NCBI GenBank assembly: GCA_003552745.1
Contig: PUOG01000212.1
Coordinates: 1-13,436 of the forward strand
DNA length: 13,436 bases
Reading direction: 5' to 3'
Source: Spirochaetaceae bacterium
GTDB lineage: Bacteria > Spirochaetota > Spirochaetia > DSM-27196 > SKKC01
The translations under genes and the position numbers were made by a program. How positions within the stretch are numbered: the stretch's first letter is position 1; each line of letters opens with the position of its first letter. Positions 6,838 to 13,436 of this stretch are shown here, piece by piece. The notes under the pieces were generated by a model. The model was given only the letters and a program-made list of their open reading frames with translations. It ran no database searches and was not told where the DNA came from.

Positions 6838-6854
6838 GCCGCGGGCCCCGCGGC
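6838..6854. repeat. 17-bp GC-only palindrome between the esterase and DUF1499 genes
   Basis: A perfect inverted repeat with 8-bp arms (GCCGCGGG and CCCGCGGC) around one C lies in the 201-bp divergent intergenic region, about 100 bp upstream of the esterase start and 88 bp upstream of the DUF1499 start. It could be an operator, a hairpin in a long leader, or the remains of a terminator. No T-tract follows on either strand. Confidence 0.4.
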
Positions 6855-6927
6855 CGAGGAGGCGTGCGATCTCCCTTTCATTCGCTCCGAGACGAGGAAT
6901 AGAAGAGGCACCGCGGTAGCGCTTGGC

Positions 6928-6942
6928 ATTATAGTATAGATA
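6928..6942. promoter_or_regulatory. AT-rich -10-like patch, possibly for a leaderless DUF1499 mRNA
   Basis: A short AT island in GC-rich DNA contains TATAGT (6930-6935) on the plus strand and a perfect TATAAT (6928-6933) on the minus strand. On the plus strand the expected start of transcription would fall on the ATG at 6942, and no Shine-Dalgarno sequence precedes that ATG, as expected for a leaderless transcript. On the minus strand it would give the esterase mRNA a leader of about 180 nt including the palindrome. Neither strand has a recognisable -35. Confidence 0.3.
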
Positions 6943-7421
6943 TGAACTACCTCTGGCCCGCGATCGGACTGATCGCGATCATCTTTCTCGCGATAGCCGT
7001 GCGACAGAACAACAGGTCGGTCGCAACGGGTGTAATAGAGCACGACGGTCTGCTGCGCCTCGGAGAGTGTCCGAAAAGCCCGAACTGCGTCTCGTCATAT
7101 CCGGGAAGCGGATACGCTGAGCTCGGCCCGTGGCGCTACGATTCGGTTGACCGCGACACCGCGCGGACCGAGCTCATCTCCATGCTCCTCGAGCAACCGC
7201 GCGTGCGAATACTCGAACGCCGTGACGACTACGTTCACGCCCTATTCGTCTCGCGTATGTTCCGCTTTCGAGACGATGTTGAGTTCTATCTGCCGCCGGA
7301 TGAACCGCTGATTCACTTTCGCGCCGCGAGCCGCCTCGGAAAGGGCGACCTCGGCGTTCACGAGAACCGGATGCGCGAGTTGCATCGACATTACTCCCGG
7401 CGCCTTCCGACATCGTCATAG
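6942..7421 (+). CDS. DUF1499 family membrane-anchored protein
   Basis: 159 residues. The N-terminus is one hydrophobic helix (about 4-20) followed by RQNN, so it is probably anchored with the domain outside the cytoplasm. The domain matches DUF1499: LGECPKSPNCVSSYPGSG (about 41-58), a central region with HALFVSRMFRFRDDVEFYL (about 98-116), and the closing FRAASRLGKGDLGVHENRMREL (about 125-146), the usual family end. The two Cys residues of the CPKSPNC segment could form a disulphide. The biochemical role of DUF1499 is not known to me. The ATG at 6942 gives the expected membrane helix but lacks a ribosome-binding site. It diverges from the esterase/MFS operon and converges with tex, with 43 bp between the two stops. 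Confidence 0.88.
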   Translation: MNYLWPAIGLIAIIFLAIAVRQNNRSVATGVIEHDGLLRLGECPKSPNCVSSYPGSGYAELGPWRYDSVDRDTARTELISMLLEQPRVRILERRDDYVHALFVSRMFRFRDDVEFYLPPDEPLIHFRAASRLGKGDLGVHENRMRELHRHYSRRLPTSS

Positions 7422-7426
7422 GCCAC

Positions 7427-7440
7427 GGCCGCTTGCGGCC
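7427..7440. terminator. Hairpin shared by convergent DUF1499 and tex genes
   Basis: The arms GGCCGC and GCGGCC around TT form a compact GC stem, 5 bp after the DUF1499 stop and 24 bp after the tex stop. Position between convergent stops suggests a bidirectional terminator. No T-tract is present on either side, so it would be an atypical one. Confidence 0.35.
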
Positions 7441-7464
7441 ACTGCGTGCCCGATCGCATGTACG

Positions 7465-9834
7465 CTACCCCACCATGCTCAGTGAGATGCGCCCGCGCTC
7501 GAGGTCGACTTCGGTGACCGTGACCTCCACACGTGCGCCGACGGAGACCACCTCGTGCGGATCGGCGACGTAGCGATCGGCAAGCTTGGAGATGTGCACG
7601 AGTCCGTCGCGGTGCACGCCGATGTCGACGAAGGCGCCGAAGCCGGTGATGTTGGTGACCACGCCGGCGAGTTTCATCCCTTCGCGAAGGTCGCCGATTT
7701 CGTTGATGTCCTCGCGGAACTCGACCGGATCCCACTCGGGGCGGGGGTCGCGGCCGGGTCGGGCGAGCTCCGCGACAATATCGGTGAGCGTGGCCATGCC
7801 CACATCATCACTTTGATATTTCTTCAGGTTGATGGTGCGGCACAGCGCCTCGTTACCGACGAGCTCGGCGACACTCGCGCCGAGGTCGCGCGCCATGCGC
7901 TCGACGAGCCGATAGCGTTCCGGGTGAATCGCGGTGGCATCGAGTGGGTTGTCGCCGCGAACGCGCAGGAAGCCGGCGGCGAGCTCGAAGCGCTTCGGGC
8001 CGAGGCCGGAGACGCCGGTGAGCTCGGCGCGCGAGTGGAAACCGCCGGCGGTGCGCCGCTTCTCGACGATCGCGCGGGCGCTCTTCGCGGTCAGGCCGGA
8101 GACGTGCTGTAAGAGATGCGGGCTGGCGGTGTTCACGTCGACGCCGACGGCGTTCACGCACGAGACGACGGTGTCGGCGAGGCGCGAGGCGAGCAGCTTA
8201 TCGTCGACATCGTGCTGGTACTGCCCGACCCCGATCGACTGCGGGTCGATCTTCACCAGCTCGGCAAGGGGGTCGATCAGGCGGCGGCCGATCGAAACCG
8301 CCCCGCGCACGGTGACATCGTGGTCGGGCAGTTCCTCCTTCGCGACCGCGCTCGCCGAGTAGACCGAGGCGCCGGCCTCGTTCACCGTAACCACCGGCAT
8401 CGGTGAGCCGTCGGCGCGCTTCAGATCGAGCCCGCGCGCGAAGGCGTGCGCTTCGCGGCCGCCGGTGCCGTTGCCGACGGCGATCGCCTCGATGCGGTGC
8501 TCGCCGCAGAGGGTGCGCAGCCGTTCGGCCGCTTCGCGCTCGCGGCGCTGCGGCGGCAGCGGATAGATCGCCTCGTGGTGGACGAGCTCTCCGTGCTCAT
8601 CGAGGCAGACGATCTTACAGCCGGTGCGGTGGCCCGGGTCGACGGCGAGCAGGCGGCGGGAGCCCATCGGTGCGGCGAGCAGCAGCTCGCGCACGTTCTT
8701 CGCGAAGACTTCTGCCGCCTCGTCCTGCGCGGCACGCTCGAGATCCCCTTTGCGCTCGTTCTCGAGCGACGGCGCAAGCAGGCGCTTCCACGCGTCGGCG
8801 GCCGCCTGCTCGAGCTGATCGCGGCGGGCGACGGTGAGCGGCCCGGCGGCCCGGTCCGGCGCGCTGTGGGCTTGGCGCCGGGAGTTGCCGCGAGCCCGCT
8901 CACGCACCCACTGCCGCTCTATCGTCTCGAGCGCCTGCTCCTCCTCCGGCAGCACGTGCACCGTGAGATGCCCTTCGCGCTCCCCGCGAAGGATGGCGAG
9001 CACCCGGTGTGACGGCGCGCGCGAGGCCGCCTCGCTGTGGTCGAAGTAGTCGCGGTAGACGTCGGCGGGGTCGGTGGCGGCGGGCTTGCCGGAGCCAGCG
9101 CCCGAGCCTCCGCCGGCTGTCGAGGCGAAGCCATCGGGCGCACCGGTCGGCGAATCGGAACCCACTCCCCGGCGGCTCCCACGCGCGCGCTTCGACTGAA
9201 GCTGCGCGCGCCGGGTGAAGAGATCGCGCAGTGCCGAACGCACCACCGTCGATTCGCTGATCCGTTCGGCGAGAATGTCGCGGGCGCCGGCGAGCGCGGC
9301 CTCGGCATCCGTGACGCCGGCGTCGTCGTTCGCGAAGGCGGCGGCGATCTCGAGCAGGGCGGCGTCGCCGGCGCTCGAGGCGGGGCCCGACATCCCACCG
9401 TCCGCCGGCATCACGCGGCGCAACGCATCATCATCACCCCATTCAAGAAAGTCGGCCAACGGCTCGAGCCCTGCCTCCCGGGCAACCTGTGCCCGGGTCC
9501 GGCGCTTCGGCCGGTACGGCAGGTAGATGTCCTCGAGCTCGGCACGGGTCGTCGCCGATGCGACCGCCGCGGCCAGTTCATCGGTGAGCAGATCGCGCTC
9601 CCGCAACGACTCGAGGATAGACTCGCGCCGCCGGTCGAGCTCGCGGAGCTCGGCGAGGCGATCGCGGACGGTACGGATCGCATCTTCATCCATGCCGCCG
9701 CTTCGCTCCTTGCGATAGCGCGCGATAAACGGCACAGTAGCCCCATCATCGAGCAATGAGATAACGCCGGCCACCGCGCGACCGGAGAATCCGGTCTCGG
9801 CTGCTATAGTCTCTGCGGTATTCACTGCGGGCAC
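7465..9834 (-). CDS. tex: Transcription accessory protein Tex (S1 RNA-binding)
   Basis: 789 residues from GTG at 9834, preceded by GAGG (9843-9846) at 8-nt spacing. The open frame runs on to 9948, but that would overlap the divergent GH31 gene and lacks family similarity. The N-terminus has the Tex hallmark DDGATVPFIARYRKERSGGMDE (about 29-50) and LEDIYLPYRPKRRTRAQ (about 100-116). The YqgF/RNase H-like domain begins at LLAVDPGHRTGCKI (about 395). Next come VSIGRRLIDPLAELVKIDPQSIGVGQYQHDV, a helix-hairpin-helix region (about 569-625, ELTGVSGLGPKRF) and a C-terminal S1 domain (about 719-789, GVVTNITGFGAFVDIGVHRDGLVHIS). Tex is a conserved cytoplasmic nucleic-acid-binding protein linked to transcription. 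A Gly/Ser/Ala-rich insertion of about 40 residues (216-258) and a shorter one (about 317-332) interrupt the N-terminal region and help make the protein slightly longer than usual. Confidence 0.95.
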   Translation of the reverse strand: MPAVNTAETIAAETGFSGRAVAGVISLLDDGATVPFIARYRKERSGGMDEDAIRTVRDRLAELRELDRRRESILESLRERDLLTDELAAAVASATTRAELEDIYLPYRPKRRTRAQVAREAGLEPLADFLEWGDDDALRRVMPADGGMSGPASSAGDAALLEIAAAFANDDAGVTDAEAALAGARDILAERISESTVVRSALRDLFTRRAQLQSKRARGSRRGVGSDSPTGAPDGFASTAGGGSGAGSGKPAATDPADVYRDYFDHSEAASRAPSHRVLAILRGEREGHLTVHVLPEEEQALETIERQWVRERARGNSRRQAHSAPDRAAGPLTVARRDQLEQAAADAWKRLLAPSLENERKGDLERAAQDEAAEVFAKNVRELLLAAPMGSRRLLAVDPGHRTGCKIVCLDEHGELVHHEAIYPLPPQRREREAAERLRTLCGEHRIEAIAVGNGTGGREAHAFARGLDLKRADGSPMPVVTVNEAGASVYSASAVAKEELPDHDVTVRGAVSIGRRLIDPLAELVKIDPQSIGVGQYQHDVDDKLLASRLADTVVSCVNAVGVDVNTASPHLLQHVSGLTAKSARAIVEKRRTAGGFHSRAELTGVSGLGPKRFELAAGFLRVRGDNPLDATAIHPERYRLVERMARDLGASVAELVGNEALCRTINLKKYQSDDVGMATLTDIVAELARPGRDPRPEWDPVEFREDINEIGDLREGMKLAGVVTNITGFGAFVDIGVHRDGLVHISKLADRYVADPHEVVSVGARVEVTVTEVDLERGRISLSMVG
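9802..9810 (+). promoter_or_regulatory. Candidate extended -10 promoter for the GH31 gene, inside tex
   Basis: TGCTATAGT is an extended -10 (TGn plus TATAGT at 9805-9810) with no clear -35. Transcription would start near 9817 and give a leader of about 67 nt ending in the strong AAGGAG of the GH31 gene. It lies within the first codons of tex, because only 49 bp separate the two starts. Confidence 0.35.
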
Positions 9835-9883
9835 TCTATCCGCCTCGCGCGCGACCTGCAATCCGGCGATCGAAGGAGATACG

Positions 9884-12400
9884 ATGCCTGTTGAGAGAGC
9901 TATAGATCGGAACGATCCGTTTCCAAATCTGACGCCCGGGGCGATCACCGGGGTGGAGCGAATTCAGGGTGATGGTGCGGCGATGCGCGTCGAGCCGGGC
10001 GAAGCGGTTCACGAGGCGGGCGCAGTGGTCATCCACTACGCCGACGGTTCCCTGCGCGTGGAGGAGCTCGCCTGCGGGGCGCTGCGGCTGCAGGCATCGG
10101 TGAACGGCGCCGAGCCGGCCGACTCGTTCGCGGTCGCCGGCGAGCCGGAGTCGGTTTCGGTGCAGGTGTCGCGAGCGGCGGGCCACCGCGGTGCGGGAGA
10201 GCCGGGAGGCGGCTCGGGCGCGGCGAAGGGGGCCCGCGAGGGGTGCGGGGAAAGCGGCGGGGAGGTTTTGATCCGCGGCGACCGCTTCGCGGTGGGCGTG
10301 ACGGCGGACGGCATCACCGTGACGGCAGCCGACGACGGACGGGTCCTCTACGCGAGCGCCGGCGCTCCGTTCTTCTACAGCCGGAACCGGATCGGTGCGG
10401 CGGTCGAACTCGACCCGCGCGACCGCATCTACGGGCTCGGCGAACGGATGGGCTATCTCGACAAACGCGGACGCCGCTACATCAACTGGAACAACGATAA
10501 TCCGTTTATGCGCGAGAGCTCCGACCCGCTCTATCAGTCGGTTCCGATGTGGCTGCGGGTGACGCCTCCTGACGGAGCCGGACGCGGCGCACCGGACGGC
10601 GGATCTACCGCGCCCGGTGGCGCCGTGCAACCGAGCGCCACCGGCATCTTTATCGACTACCCCGGCGCCGCTTGGGTCGATGCCGACTCATTCGATGAGA
10701 GCATCTTTCGCATGCACCACACCGAAGGCGCGGCGACGATCTACGTGTTCCCCGGACCGAGCCTCGACGACGTCGTCTCGCAGTACACCGCGCTCACCGG
10801 CCGCATCCCGCTGCCTCCGAAGTGGGCGCTCGGTTTTCATCAGTGTCGCTACAGCTATATGAGCGCCGCGCGCGTCGAGGAGGTCGCAGGTGAGTTCCGT
10901 GCCCGCGAGATCCCGTGCGACGCAATCTACCTCGATATTCACTACATGGACGGCTACCGGGTGTTTACCTGGGACCGCGACGCCTTCCCCAACCCGCCGG
11001 GGATGCTCGAGCGCCTGCGAGAGCGCGGAATTCGCGTCGTCACCATCGTCGATCCCGGCGTGAAGGCCGACCCGGACTACCACGTCTATCGCGACGGCGT
11101 GCGCGACGATGTCTTTGCCCGTCGCTCCACCGGCGAGATCTACCACGGCGCGGTCTGGCCGGGGACCGCTGCCTTTCCCGATTTCACGCGCGAGCGAACA
11201 CGCACCTTCTGGGCGCGCGGCCACCAGGCGCTGCTTGGCGCCGGCGTGTCGGGCATCTGGAACGACATGAACGAGCCGGCCGACTTCACCGGTACCGATT
11301 TCGATCGTATCGGATTCGGGCCGCCGCTCGATCTCATGCTGGATCGCGACGGCGACCGCCGCCCGTTCACCGCCTACCATAACGCCTACGCAAACGAGAT
11401 GGCACGCGCCACGCGCGAGGCGTTCGCCGAATATCTCCCGGAGGAGCGGCCGTTCGTACTGACCCGCGCCGGATACGCCGGAATTCAGCGCCACGCTGCG
11501 GTGTGGAACGGCGATGTCGACTCATCGTGGCACCATCTCGCCCAATCGATTCCGATGTTTCTCAATATGGGTCTGTCGGGTGTGTCGTTCGTCGGAAGCG
11601 ATATCGGCGGCTTCCATCACAACGCCACCGCCGAGCTCTACGCGCGGTGGATGCAGTACGCGGTATTTACTCCGTATATGCGGGCACACACCGCGTTAGG
11701 CACCGATGACCACGAGCCGTGGGCGTTCGGTGAGCAGGTCGAGGAGATCTCACGGGAGAGCATCAACCTGCGATACCGTCTCCTGCCGTATCTCTACTCG
11801 CTCTTCCGCGAAGCTGCGGAAACCGGACGACCTCTCATGCGAACGCTCGCCTCGGCGTTTCCGGGGGATGCGCGGACCTACGGCATCAGCGACCAGTATC
11901 TGTTCGGACCGTCGCTGCTTGTAGCGCCGGTGACCGCTCCCGACCAGCGCCGCCGCCCGCTCTATCTTCCGGAGGGGGTCTGGTACGAGCTGCACTCCGG
12001 CGAGCGCTTCGAAGGTCCGCTCGAGCTTTTCGCCGATGCGCCGCTGTCGCGCATACCGGTGTTCGTACGGGCGCCGGCGGTTATTCCGATGCAGCAGCCG
12101 GCCGCGCACACGGGTGTCGATCCGGATGAGATCGAGCTGCATTCGTTTGCCGGGCGGCCCGGCGAGTCGACCATGTTCGAGTTGTATGATGATGATGGGT
12201 TGAGCCACGCCGCCGGGGAGGGAGCGTATCGGCTGCTGCGGCTGACGATCGAGGGCGGCGAAGCGCGAATCGAAACGGTACACGATGAATACGAAGGCGG
12301 GCCGCGAAAGCTCGTCGTCATGAGCGGCGGCGGGCGATCGGACGATCGACGCCGGGCCGAGATCTCGCTCGACGAGCTACCGCGGAGCATCGAGGTGTAA
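9884..12400 (+). CDS. GH31 family alpha-glucosidase, cytoplasmic
   Basis: 838 residues with a strong AAGGAG (9873-9878) 5 nt before the ATG. There is no signal peptide, so it acts inside the cell, probably releasing glucose (or xylose) from short alpha-linked oligosaccharides. An N-terminal beta-sandwich (about 1-300, with YGLGERMGYLDKRGRRYINWN at 183-203) precedes the (beta/alpha)8 barrel. In the barrel, IYLDIHYMDGYRVFTWD (348-364) forms part of the substrate pocket, WNDMNEP (459-465) provides the nucleophile Asp461, and WNGD (541-544) the acid/base Asp544. GSDIGGF (571-577) and MRAHTALG (599-606) are further subsite motifs. The DIHYMDG form favours alpha-glucosidase over alpha-xylosidase, although substrate specificity is inferred. 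The C-terminal beta domains include YLPEGVWYELHSGERFEG and FELYDDDG. Two Gly/Ala-rich insertions (about 98-127 and 228-250) interrupt the N-terminal domain. It diverges from tex and may not be in an operon. Confidence 0.95.
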   Translation: MPVERAIDRNDPFPNLTPGAITGVERIQGDGAAMRVEPGEAVHEAGAVVIHYADGSLRVEELACGALRLQASVNGAEPADSFAVAGEPESVSVQVSRAAGHRGAGEPGGGSGAAKGAREGCGESGGEVLIRGDRFAVGVTADGITVTAADDGRVLYASAGAPFFYSRNRIGAAVELDPRDRIYGLGERMGYLDKRGRRYINWNNDNPFMRESSDPLYQSVPMWLRVTPPDGAGRGAPDGGSTAPGGAVQPSATGIFIDYPGAAWVDADSFDESIFRMHHTEGAATIYVFPGPSLDDVVSQYTALTGRIPLPPKWALGFHQCRYSYMSAARVEEVAGEFRAREIPCDAIYLDIHYMDGYRVFTWDRDAFPNPPGMLERLRERGIRVVTIVDPGVKADPDYHVYRDGVRDDVFARRSTGEIYHGAVWPGTAAFPDFTRERTRTFWARGHQALLGAGVSGIWNDMNEPADFTGTDFDRIGFGPPLDLMLDRDGDRRPFTAYHNAYANEMARATREAFAEYLPEERPFVLTRAGYAGIQRHAAVWNGDVDSSWHHLAQSIPMFLNMGLSGVSFVGSDIGGFHHNATAELYARWMQYAVFTPYMRAHTALGTDDHEPWAFGEQVEEISRESINLRYRLLPYLYSLFREAAETGRPLMRTLASAFPGDARTYGISDQYLFGPSLLVAPVTAPDQRRRPLYLPEGVWYELHSGERFEGPLELFADAPLSRIPVFVRAPAVIPMQQPAAHTGVDPDEIELHSFAGRPGESTMFELYDDDGLSHAAGEGAYRLLRLTIEGGEARIETVHDEYEGGPRKLVVMSGGGRSDDRRRAEISLDELPRSIEV
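9899..9926 (-). promoter_or_regulatory. Candidate tex promoter inside the GH31 coding region
   Basis: On the minus strand there is a -35-like TTGGAA (9921-9926), a 16-bp spacer and a -10-like TATAGC (9899-9904), each matching four of six consensus bases. The predicted start near 9892 leaves a leader of about 58 nt to the GTG at 9834. The spacer holds a small palindrome, GATCG/CGATC around GAA (9905-9917), which could be a regulator site. Confidence 0.35.
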
Positions 12401-12487
12401 GGCAACGTGCCGGATCAACGGTCGATTCGAGCTCGCACGGCGCGGGAACATCACCGTCAAGGGAATCGGGCGAATGACGACGTGGTT

Positions 12488-12505
12488 TCTCGAAGGAGAG
12501 CGAGA
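12488..12505. repeat. Weak inverted repeat between GH31 and the C39-like gene
   Basis: The arms TCTCG (12488-12492) and CGAGA (12501-12505) with an 8-nt purine loop lie in the 110-bp gap between the convergent stops. No T-tract follows, so terminator function is doubtful. I see nothing else in this gap; its AAGGAG at 12493-12498 is not followed by a start codon and open frame of any length. Confidence 0.2.
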
Positions 12506-12510
12506 GACGG

Positions 12511-13436
12511 CTACAGATCCACCTGCCCCGCCTCGATAACCAGCTCCAGCTTCTCACCCGGTTCCGGCCGCACCCGCCGGCTGACGAGCACGCGTGCGGC
12601 ATCCGGCGTCGGCTCATCGCCCGGTACCAGCGACCACACATGCACCGGCGGGCCGCTACCCCCGGCCGAACCGGACTCCGCGGACACGATCCCGCGCTCA
12701 AGAGCGTCCTCGGCATCGAACCCCTCGACGACGAGCTTCCCCTCGAAGTCTGCCGGCATGCGGAAAAGCGCGTTCTCGCTTACCAGTCGGAACTCGACGT
12801 CATCCAGTTCCCGCCGGGTCCGCCTCCCGTCACGACCGCTACGTCGACCCTCGGCATCGACAACCGCGGCAGCCGACACGTTCTCGATTACGATCAGCGC
12901 TTCCGCGTTCTCGAACAGCTCGTCCACTCGCCGCGCGACGAGCTCCTCGATGACCGCGACGTCGAGTTCATACGCCTCCTCGCGCACGTCGACGACGAAG
13001 ATCTTCTCGGCGTGGTCGTAGGCGCGCACCGGCGCGTCGACCCACTCGGCGATGCCGTCGGATACGACCACGCGAATGTACTCCGCATCGGTACTGACGA
13101 GGTTCGATTCCTGCTCCCGCCCCCAGTTGTTCGCCGTCAGCAGGAGTATCTCCTCCTCGTCGCTCCAGCGCATGTAGCCGTAAACGAGCATCGCGTGATG
13201 CCGCTCGGGAGCGAGATAGCCGACGGTGACCGGCTCACCGTCGGCGATTCGACGGAGAATCATCTCGAGTTCGGCGGCGAGCTCATCCGGCGTCTGTTCG
13301 TGGTTCACATCGCGTTCGCCGGCCACGAAATGCTCGAAGACGATGTCGTTCTGCAACCGGTTCATCTCCCGATGGACCGGCAGATCGGCGGAGTGAATGT
13401 CGTAGATCTCGTCGTACCAGCGCGGGCGTGAGTCGG
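12511..13436 (-). CDS. Probable C39-like papain-fold peptidase, C-terminal part (5' truncated)
   Basis: The frame is open to the right edge, so the N-terminus is missing; about 307 residues are visible. An ATG at 13365 is in frame, but similar-looking protein (RWYDEIYDIHSADL) continues upstream of it. The segment ELEMILRRIADGEPVTVGYL, followed by HHAMLVYGYMRW and LLLTANNWG, resembles the second half of C39-like peptidases. There a helix leads into a strand, then a catalytic His (in HHAMLVYGY, visible residue 79 or 80) and an Asp/Asn. The catalytic Cys would lie outside the window, so activity cannot be judged. The remaining 150 residues are strand-rich and acidic, with a basic stretch GRRSGRDGRRTRRE, and match nothing I recognise. 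The gene is convergent with GH31. The family call is tentative. Confidence 0.6.
   Translation of the reverse strand, partial: DSRPRWYDEIYDIHSADLPVHREMNRLQNDIVFEHFVAGERDVNHEQTPDELAAELEMILRRIADGEPVTVGYLAPERHHAMLVYGYMRWSDEEEILLLTANNWGREQESNLVSTDAEYIRVVVSDGIAEWVDAPVRAYDHAEKIFVVDVREEAYELDVAVIEELVARRVDELFENAEALIVIENVSAAAVVDAEGRRSGRDGRRTRRELDDVEFRLVSENALFRMPADFEGKLVVEGFDAEDALERGIVSAESGSAGGSGPPVHVWSLVPGDEPTPDAARVLVSRRVRPEPGEKLELVIEAGQVDL

Noticed and set aside
6856..6902. Tiny open frame (GTG at 6864, 12 codons) after GAGGAGG
   Set aside because: The spacing from the Shine-Dalgarno-like sequence to the GTG is only about 1 nt, the frame is very short and there is no sign of conservation or regulation.
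9835..9948. N-terminal extension of tex to position 9948
   Set aside because: It would overlap the start of GH31 and its strong ribosome-binding site, and the extra residues do not look like the Tex N-terminus, which begins near 9834.
10688..11494. Long minus-strand open frame (268 codons) inside the GH31 gene
   Set aside because: It is antisense to the catalytic barrel of GH31, which includes WNDMNEP; its composition is typical of a shadow frame.
12407..13021. Plus-strand open frame downstream of GH31
   Set aside because: Ser/Arg/Thr-rich composition typical of a shadow frame; it is opposite the C39-like gene and has no ribosome-binding site.

Overview
This is a 13.4 kb stretch of a GC-rich bacterial chromosome, densely coded on both strands, with nine genes: seven complete and one truncated at each edge. 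I see no tRNA, rRNA, insertion sequence, CRISPR array or phage gene. The mix (a heptad-repeat coiled-coil protein with a C-terminal membrane anchor, a short FMN-binding lipoprotein, a GKRP/MurQ-like double-SIS protein, and sugar enzymes without signal peptides) suggests a free-living spirochaete. That is an inference from gene content, not a proven identification.

Left part (1-4300). A truncated coiled-coil membrane protein (2-286, +) runs toward an FMN-binding lipoprotein (390-905, -), which has a good sigma-70-type promoter at about 982-1011. Next is a large double-SIS protein (1161-3257, -), related to glucokinase regulatory protein and MurNAc-6-P etherase. It carries an in-frame 30-bp tandem repeat just ahead of its first SIS domain. 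Diverging from it across about 220 bp containing two inverted repeats is a PhnP-like metallo-beta-lactamase-fold hydrolase (3478-4296, +).

Middle part (4300-7430). A probable two-gene minus-strand operon holds a CE15/glucuronoyl-esterase-like alpha/beta hydrolase (5580-6740) followed by an MFS permease (4308-5519). This suggests uptake and intracellular de-esterification of a sugar-derived compound. A DUF1499 membrane-anchored protein (6942-7421, +) diverges from it and is convergent with tex.

Right part (7430-13436). The transcription accessory protein Tex (7465-9834, -) and a cytoplasmic GH31 alpha-glucosidase (9884-12400, +) diverge with only 49 bp between their start codons, so each promoter probably lies inside the other gene. 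A truncated protein resembling a C39-type papain-fold peptidase (12511-13436, -) closes the window.

The theme is sugar and sugar-phosphate handling next to housekeeping functions. I do not see a convincing new defence or mobile system. The best leads are the double-SIS protein, which lacks the proposed catalytic Glu of MurQ; the 30-bp coding minisatellite in it; the cytoplasmic CE15-like esterase paired with a permease; the overlapping divergent tex/GH31 promoters; and low-complexity insertions that recur in otherwise conserved enzymes.
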